Assembly: GCF_013618865.1 (NCBI RefSeq)
Contig: NZ_JABSOE010000024.1
Span: forward strand, 1-61,033
DNA from: Phocaeicola faecicola
Lineage (GTDB): Bacteria > Bacteroidota > Bacteroidia > Bacteroidales > Bacteroidaceae
Direction of reading: 5' to 3'
DNA: 61,033 bases
The notes under the pieces are model-generated. The model did not search any database, was not told the origin of the DNA, and saw nothing but the letters and a program-made list of their open reading frames with translations. Of the stretch, positions 57,001-61,033 are shown piece by piece. Within the stretch, counting starts at the first letter, position 1. Every line of letters starts with the position of its first letter. The position numbers were made by a program, and so were the translations under genes.

Positions 57001-57634
57001 TTACGATATCGGTTACGGTGGTCTGGATCACGTAATTGCTTCTGGCGAAGACGTTAACATCCTGGTACTGGATACTGAGGTTTACTCTAACACAGGTGGT
57101 CAGTCTTCTAAGGCTACTCCTCTGGGTGCTATCGCTAAGTTTGCCGCTTCTGGTAAGCGCGTACGCAAGAAAGACCTGGGTATGATTGCCACTACTTACG
57201 GTTATGTATACGTAGCTCAGATTGCAATGGGTGCTGACCAGGCTCAGACTTTGAAGGCTATCCGCGAAGCTGAAGCTTATCCAGGTCCGTCATTGGTAAT
57301 CGCTTACGCTCCATGTATCAACCACGGTCTGAAAGCCGGTATGGGTAAATCTCAGGCTGAAGAGGCTAAGGCTGTAGAATGCGGTTACTGGCACTTGTGG
57401 CGCTTCAACCCGGCTCTGGAAGAAGAAGGTAAGAATCCGTTCTCACTCGACTCTAAGGAACCGAACTGGGAAGGTTTCCAGGATTATCTGAAGGGCGAAG
57501 TTCGTTTCGCTTCTGTAATGAAACAGTATCCTGCTGAAGCTGCTGACCTGTTTGCTGCTTGCGAAGACATGGCTAAGAAACGTTATGCTTCTTACAAGCG
57601 TATGGCTGCAATGGATTGGAGCAACGAAGAATAA
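54083..57634 (+). CDS. nifJ: Pyruvate:ferredoxin (flavodoxin) oxidoreductase
   Basis: An 1183-residue homodimer-type PFOR with all domains on one chain: pyrimidine-binding domain I (AIYPITPSSTMAEYVDEWA), the gamma and CoA-binding regions, two 4Fe-4S clusters (CIQCNKCAYVCPHA and CLGCGNCADVCPGNP), a further Cys pair in GACSGCGETPY, and the TPP domain (IIGGDGASYDIGYGGLDHV). It oxidises pyruvate to acetyl-CoA and CO2, reducing ferredoxin. Codon use is strongly skewed to GCT, TCT, GGT, ACT and CGT, a sign of very high expression. A terminator follows. Confidence 0.97.
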   Translation: MTKQKKFITCDGNQAAAHISYMFSEVAAIYPITPSSTMAEYVDEWAAAGRKNIFGETVLVQEMQSEGGAAGAVHGSLQAGALTTTYTASQGLLLMIPNMYKIAGEFLPCVFHVSARTLASHALCIFGDHQDVMSARQTGFAMLCEGSVQEVMDLAGVAHLSTIKSRVPFINFFDGFRTSHEIQKIEMLENEDLAPLVDQKALAEFRERALSPNKPVARGMAENPDHFFQHRESCNPFYDAVPAIVEEYMNEINKITGRNYGLFNYYGAEDAERVIIAMGSVTEAAREAIDHLVANGEKVGLVSVHLYRPFSAKHFLAAVPATAKRIAVLDRTKEPGATGEPLFLDVKECFYGQENAPLIVGGRYGLGSKDTTPAQILAVFENLALPMPKDHFTVGIVDDVTFTSLPQKEEIALGGEGMFEAKFYGLGADGTVGANKNSVKIIGDNTNKYCQAYFAYDSKKSGGFTCSHLRFGDHPIRSTYLVNTPNFVACHVQAYLHMYDVTRGLRKNGTFLLNTIWEGEELAKNLPNKVKKYFAENNITVYYINATKIAQEIGLGNRTNTILQSAFFRITGVIPVDLAVEQMKKFIVKSYGKKGEDVVNKNYAAVDRGGEYKQLTVDPAWATLEVEAAAANNDPAFINEVVRPINAQDGDLLPVSAFKGIEDGTWHQGTAKYEKRGVAAFVPEWNPETCIQCNKCAYVCPHAAIRPFVLDANEQAGANFTTLKAVGKQFDGMTFRVQVDVLDCLGCGNCADVCPGNPKKGGKALTMKPLETQLGEAANWTYCADNVKSKQHLVDIKANVKNSQFATPLFEFSGACSGCGETPYVKLISQLFGDREMVANATGCSSIYSGSVPSTPYTTNEKGQGPAWANSLFEDFCEFGLGMELANKKLRNRLEEAMKAAIAAEGTPAEYKEAFQEWIEGRNDADKSKAAAEKIIPLVEAAKDKCSYCATIAEFKDYLVKRSQWIIGGDGASYDIGYGGLDHVIASGEDVNILVLDTEVYSNTGGQSSKATPLGAIAKFAASGKRVRKKDLGMIATTYGYVYVAQIAMGADQAQTLKAIREAEAYPGPSLVIAYAPCINHGLKAGMGKSQAEEAKAVECGYWHLWRFNPALEEEGKNPFSLDSKEPNWEGFQDYLKGEVRFASVMKQYPAEAADLFAACEDMAKKRYASYKRMAAMDWSNEE

Positions 57635-57670
57635 TTTCCTACGCATAGAAAATTATCCTGATAAATAACG

Positions 57671-57709
57671 AAAGCGGTTGGAGAGCCTTCTCCAGCCGCT
57701 TTTTTTCTG
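57671..57709 (+). terminator. Terminator of the PFOR gene
   Basis: AAAGCGGTTGGAGA pairs with TCTCCAGCCGCTTT (one G-T pair), followed by a T run. Confidence 0.9.
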
Positions 57710-57891
57710 GGTATGAACGGCATGAGGGCAAATATCCGCCCGTCGGGTATCCGAAGCGTACAGGCCGTAAAAAGGGGAAATAAAGGGATGCCTGCCGGAA
57801 GGGGAAGGAAAAGAATGACCGTCCGGGAGGAAATGTCCCCAAATCTTCTTACTTTTACCGTAAAATACTAACCCACACAAATAGGAAAAAG

Positions 57892-58437
57892 ATGAAATAT
57901 TTGATTGTATCCGACATCCACGGCTCTCTGCCGGCATTGGAGAGCGTACTGGATTTCTTTGACAAGCAGGGTTGCGACATGCTGCTGATTCTGGGAGATA
58001 TCTTGAACTATGGTCCGAGAAACCGGATTCCGGAAGGCCTCAACCCGCAGGAAATAGCAAGAAGACTGAATGAGATGTCCGACCGCATCATTGCGATAAG
58101 GGGCAACTGCGACTCGGAAGTGGACCAGATGTTGCTGCACTTCCCTATCCTGGCCGATTATGCGCTGGTAGTCGACAACAGAAAGAAACTCTTCCTGACT
58201 CACGGCCATATCTACCACGAGGAAAAGATGCCGCTGGGAAAGCACGACTGCTTCTTCTATGGACACACCCATCTGTGGAAACTGGAAAAAAAGGAAGACG
58301 GTACGACTGTCTGCAATACCGGATCGGTTACCTTTCCGAAAGGAGGGAATACCGAAACATTTGCAGTCTATGAAAACGGAACCGTTACCGTATATAATCT
58401 GAAGGGAGAAAAGATGAAATCCCTTGCTATCGGATAA
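57892..58437 (+). CDS. YfcE-type metallophosphoesterase
   Basis: A 181-residue protein. Metal motifs of the calcineurin-like family are DIHG (residues 8-11), GDILNYGPRN, RGNCD, THGH and GHTHLWKL. The small size fits the YfcE/MJ0936 group of phosphodiesterases, whose physiological substrates are mostly unknown. Cytoplasmic and unlinked to its neighbours apart from following PFOR after a terminator. Confidence 0.9.
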   Translation: MKYLIVSDIHGSLPALESVLDFFDKQGCDMLLILGDILNYGPRNRIPEGLNPQEIARRLNEMSDRIIAIRGNCDSEVDQMLLHFPILADYALVVDNRKKLFLTHGHIYHEEKMPLGKHDCFFYGHTHLWKLEKKEDGTTVCNTGSVTFPKGGNTETFAVYENGTVTVYNLKGEKMKSLAIG

Positions 58438-58443
58438 AAAAAT

Positions 58444-58517
58444 AGAGGAAGACCTCCGGGTGAACATTAAAAAGACAGACAGGGTTATTCACCAGGATTG
58501 TAGAGCCTTCCTCTTTA
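58444..58517. terminator. Shared hairpin between convergent genes
   Basis: AGAGGAAG at 58444-58451 pairs with CTTCCTCT at 58507-58514; inside it GGTGAA pairs with TTCACC. A short T run follows on the plus strand. Confidence 0.5.
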
Positions 58518-58594
58518 TAAGTACCTCAATTAACAAAAACCGCCGTAATAAAATCAAGGTACCTTTCTACCTAACTATATAAGAGAGAAAAAAT

Positions 58595-59971
58595 TTAGAT
58601 TGTCTCGCTTCTCTTCTTTCCCAACGGGAATGAGATTCCGACGAAACCGTTTACAGTCTTTGAGTTAGATCCAAAGAACATATAGTCGGTTCCCACAAAC
58701 AACGGACCAAACTTCAGGGCTACACCCAAAGATTTTCCGCTTGCCTGAATCGGTGAGTAGCTGACAGCTGCATTGAACCAGTTCTTCGGACGGAAAGTAG
58801 CCGAGAAAGTAAGTTCGTTCAATGTCTTAGGCTGTACAAAGCGTGCAGTATACATAGCACCCACACTCAGTTTGTTGTTGAAGAGAGCGTATTCACCGGC
58901 CAGCAACACTGTAGAAGCCAGTTTAACCTTTCTGTCAGAAACAGCTTCTTCGTCTTTCGTCAGGTTAAAACGTTCCAGGCTCAGGAAGTCACCGTCAACA
59001 TACTCAGTATAATTGTTCTGGTCGATTGTAATCTGTTCGTCCTGATCGGAAGTTGCCACGGTAGTACATGAAGCATCCCATTTCAGGAAGCCCAGGTCGA
59101 GCACAGCAGCCGACAAAGTCACGTTGTCGAAGAGTTTGTAGCTGGCACCCAAGTCGATACCGAATCCCTTACCGGCAATTCCGAAGTTATCGAAGTCAAA
59201 GTCAAAACCGTCAATCTTATTTCCATCCTGAGAGAAACTCAAGCCTCCCCCCTTCATGGTAGTAGTTACATGAGCATGAGAAGCTACGTTTGCATGATAC
59301 TGCTGTCCGGCATTCCAGCTATCGGGATTTTCCGGATTTTCCGGAAGATTCATATCTACAGAGAACTGATCCACATCGAGCTGAGCATTTGCCAATCCCA
59401 GCAAAACTTTTACACGTCCACCCACTGTCAAGCGGTCATTGATGGCACGTGAATATCCCAATCCGACTTCAGCATATGCATTGACATCGAGGGTCATGTT
59501 AGAAATTTCTCCCTTGAGGTTTGTAGTGCTCAACTGGTCAGCGTTACGCAAATAATCGAACATATTCTTAGGAATTGAAGCCCCGATATCAGTCCGCAGA
59601 CCTACGTTAAAGGTCCAGAAATTTTTACCCTTATACCAACCGAAGGACAAGATATCCGTATTCAGATTCACATTCAGGCGGTTGTCCGTCTTCAGACGGC
59701 TATACAATGCATCGTTGGTAAACAGGTTAGAACCAGAATCCAGAATATCGATAATATCTTCAGTTCCCAATACATTTGAAGAAGCACCTACGTTGAAAGA
59801 ACCTGCTACCGGAAAGTTAAAATAGCCTCTCATCGGCTGTAAACCAGGATTCAACTGCAAACGTGAAGACGTTCCTTCCATAAAATAAGAAGTCCGCAAA
59901 TACTGTGCATGAGCAAATTCCCCAACCAATAAACTTGCACAAATCAATAAAACCTTTTTACAATTCATCAT
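58595..59971 (-). CDS. Outer-membrane beta-barrel protein, DUF5723-like
   Basis: About 458 residues from the ATG at 59971. The frame extends to 60004, but that position falls inside the TATCTTTG promoter element. A signal peptide ends near GEFAHAQ. The rest is a beta-rich barrel with N-terminal LQLNPGLQPMRGYFNFP and C-terminal repeats ending VNGFVGISFPLG. It resembles the DUF5723 family of Bacteroidota outer-membrane proteins. Function unknown. Confidence 0.7.
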   Translation of the reverse strand: MMNCKKVLLICASLLVGEFAHAQYLRTSYFMEGTSSRLQLNPGLQPMRGYFNFPVAGSFNVGASSNVLGTEDIIDILDSGSNLFTNDALYSRLKTDNRLNVNLNTDILSFGWYKGKNFWTFNVGLRTDIGASIPKNMFDYLRNADQLSTTNLKGEISNMTLDVNAYAEVGLGYSRAINDRLTVGGRVKVLLGLANAQLDVDQFSVDMNLPENPENPDSWNAGQQYHANVASHAHVTTTMKGGGLSFSQDGNKIDGFDFDFDNFGIAGKGFGIDLGASYKLFDNVTLSAAVLDLGFLKWDASCTTVATSDQDEQITIDQNNYTEYVDGDFLSLERFNLTKDEEAVSDRKVKLASTVLLAGEYALFNNKLSVGAMYTARFVQPKTLNELTFSATFRPKNWFNAAVSYSPIQASGKSLGVALKFGPLFVGTDYMFFGSNSKTVNGFVGISFPLGKKRSETI

Positions 59972-60001
59972 ACTACTTAACTTTGTTAATTTATTTTTAC
60001 G

Positions 60002-60009
60002 CAAAGATA
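60002..60009 (-). promoter_or_regulatory. -7 element for the barrel gene
   Basis: TATCTTTG on the minus strand, 30 bases before the ATG at 59971. Confidence 0.55.
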
Positions 60010-60175
60010 CTTAAAATATTTTAAATAAAAATTTATTAACATAATAATATAGACTATCAACTAAAAAAACTATCCTATCGTAGAGAAAAATGAGATTATC
60101 AACTCTTTTTTTTATTCAATATCTCATAAAACCCGGCGGACTTGCCCATCAGATATTTCCCCTGAAATTTCCCAA

Positions 60176-60910
60176 TTAAAGTTGACAAAATCTTTCCATG
60201 ATTTCCTTTTTGTATTTCTTTGAAACCGTCAGTTCATCAATATGGTCAAAAGGAGGATACATCACACAATGATTATCCTGAACCATCAGCAGATAGTGCA
60301 TATTGATGATATACGACTGGTGAATCTGCACAAACATCGGATCGAACGAGCAGAGCTGTTCGGCCTTCGTATTCCGTTTTAAAGGCAGAAAATGACCGTT
60401 GGCAAGCACTACCTCCCAAATCTTGCGGTTCGACAAATAGCGGAAATACCCGATTTCGGAAGCACGCAAAAAGCGCAGGTCACCCGTCGGGGTCACAATC
60501 AGAAAAGGCTTCTCCACTTCTGCCTGTGCAATCCGCTCACCGCCGCTCCCGCTTTCATTCTCTATGAAACGGGAAACCACCGTATGCAGCTCATCCTTGT
60601 CGACCGGCTTCTGCAGGAAATCGAATGCCGAAGAACGCAAGGCATCGATCACATACTTGTTGTATGCCGTATAGAACACCACCTTCATGTTCCAGGAAAG
60701 CGTATCCTTAATCTGCAGCAGCAAGTCCATGCCTTCCATATCCGGCAGTTCCACATCCAGGAAAAGCAAGTCGGGATGTACCTTGTCCAGAAGTTTTATT
60801 CCACTCTTTCCGTTTTTGGCCGTTCCCTCTACCGTAAGAAACGGATAACGCTTCAAGCACAATATCAGATTCTCAATGGCCCCTTCCTCGTCATCAATAA
60901 TCAGGACCAC
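60176..60910 (-). CDS. LytTR-family response regulator, possibly 5'-truncated
   Basis: A 244-residue protein. The receiver has IIDDEEG and the phosphoacceptor Asp 52 (LLFLDVELPDMEG), with Lys in FLQKPVDKDE. The C-terminal LytTR domain has ASEIGYFRYLSNRKIWEVV and FVQIHQSYIINM. Such regulators usually follow their LytS-type kinase. Here the frame opens with GTG GTC CTG, three bases after an in-frame TAA region, and no kinase is upstream. The usual ATG may have been lost by a rearrangement. If GTG is used the protein is intact. Confidence 0.75.
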   Translation of the reverse strand: MVLIIDDEEGAIENLILCLKRYPFLTVEGTAKNGKSGIKLLDKVHPDLLFLDVELPDMEGMDLLLQIKDTLSWNMKVVFYTAYNKYVIDALRSSAFDFLQKPVDKDELHTVVSRFIENESGSGGERIAQAEVEKPFLIVTPTGDLRFLRASEIGYFRYLSNRKIWEVVLANGHFLPLKRNTKAEQLCSFDPMFVQIHQSYIINMHYLLMVQDNHCVMYPPFDHIDELTVSKKYKKEIMERFCQL

Positions 60911-60951
60911 TAGTGTCTCTTAAAAAATGTAAAACATCTCAATATGGCTCA

Positions 60952-61033
60952 TTATGATGTAAAATCCAATTCTAGCTGACCGTCATTTTTGTAAAGGATG
61001 TCGTATTCAGCATGGCTAAATAGATCCTTGATA
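60952..61033 (-). CDS. C-terminal end of an unidentified gene (partial)
   Basis: On the minus strand a frame entering from the window edge reads IKDLFSHAEYDILYKNDGQ and LELDFTS before TAA at 60952-60954. Only 26 codons are visible, so the product cannot be named. The QLELDF ending and the AT-rich trailer before the regulator would suit a transposase, but this is a guess. Confidence 0.35.
   Translation of the reverse strand, partial: IKDLFSHAEYDILYKNDGQLELDFTS

Overview
The window looks like a chromosomal segment of a gut Bacteroidales bacterium of the Bacteroides/Phocaeicola type. Three things point there: many genes are preceded by the Bacteroides -7 element TAnnTTTG, sometimes with TTTG 19 bases upstream, and few starts have a clear Shine-Dalgarno; the gene content includes the Na+-pumping methylmalonyl-CoA decarboxylase of the succinate-propionate pathway, a 1183-residue pyruvate:ferredoxin oxidoreductase, TamL, DUF4476, and a TPR histidine kinase paired with a LuxR regulator; and it carries Bacteroidales envelope families (DUF4105/Lnb, PafA-like, lipoprotein LptC). 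I cannot name the species. No rRNA, tRNA, CRISPR array, prophage or complete mobile element was seen.

Layout. 0.1-5.1 kb: a tripartite efflux operon (TolC, EmrA and EmrB types, minus strand) divergent from an AraC regulator. 5.2-8.2 kb: a minus-strand housekeeping run (Maf, KdsC, a DUF2520 protein, a small membrane protein, a nitroreductase). 8.5-16.4 kb: GH20 hexosaminidase, TrmH-type methyltransferase, TamL, a FemAB/GNAT-like protein, an aldo-keto reductase. 16.5-21.2 kb: methylmalonyl-CoA epimerase and decarboxylase operon (alpha, a lamin-tail/OadG fusion, biotin carrier, beta). 21.4-26.1 kb: LepA and an orphan secreted glycosidase-like protein. 26.3-31.3 kb: an accessory-looking, AT-richer stretch with a double-DUF4476 lipoprotein, a lipoprotein resembling part of a cholesterol-dependent cytolysin, a LuxR-type response regulator and its TPR histidine kinase, which is interrupted by one in-frame amber codon. 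31.5-43.4 kb: ValS, an MBL-fold hydrolase, two unknowns, SecA, a PafA-like protein that has lost nearly all catalytic residues, and a DUF4105/Lnb-type protein translationally coupled to it. 43.5-51.1 kb: an envelope run (CoaX, beta-barrel, TPR protein, LptC, CNNM/CBS protein, PpiD). 51.2-61 kb: a hairpin-rich spacer, an orphan ATP-grasp protein, an AAA ATPase, PFOR, a phosphodiesterase, an outer-membrane protein, a LytTR regulator whose upstream junction looks rearranged, and the last codons of an unidentified gene.

How the genes fit together. PFOR supplies acetyl-CoA and reduced ferredoxin, and the mce/mmd operon couples propionate formation to Na+ export; both are core fermentation steps. 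Much of the rest builds or guards the envelope: KdsC and LptC for LPS, SecA and PpiD for secretion and folding, TamL for outer-membrane biogenesis, and a probable lipoprotein N-acyltransferase. The most interesting loci are the dead PafA-like protein coupled to Lnb, the nonsense-split sensor kinase with GGGAA-type dyads near two neighbouring lipoprotein genes, the cytolysin-like lipoprotein, the lamin-tail/OadG fusion, the orphan glycosidase-like protein and the orphan ATP-grasp protein. All family assignments were made by eye from motifs; no database search was run.
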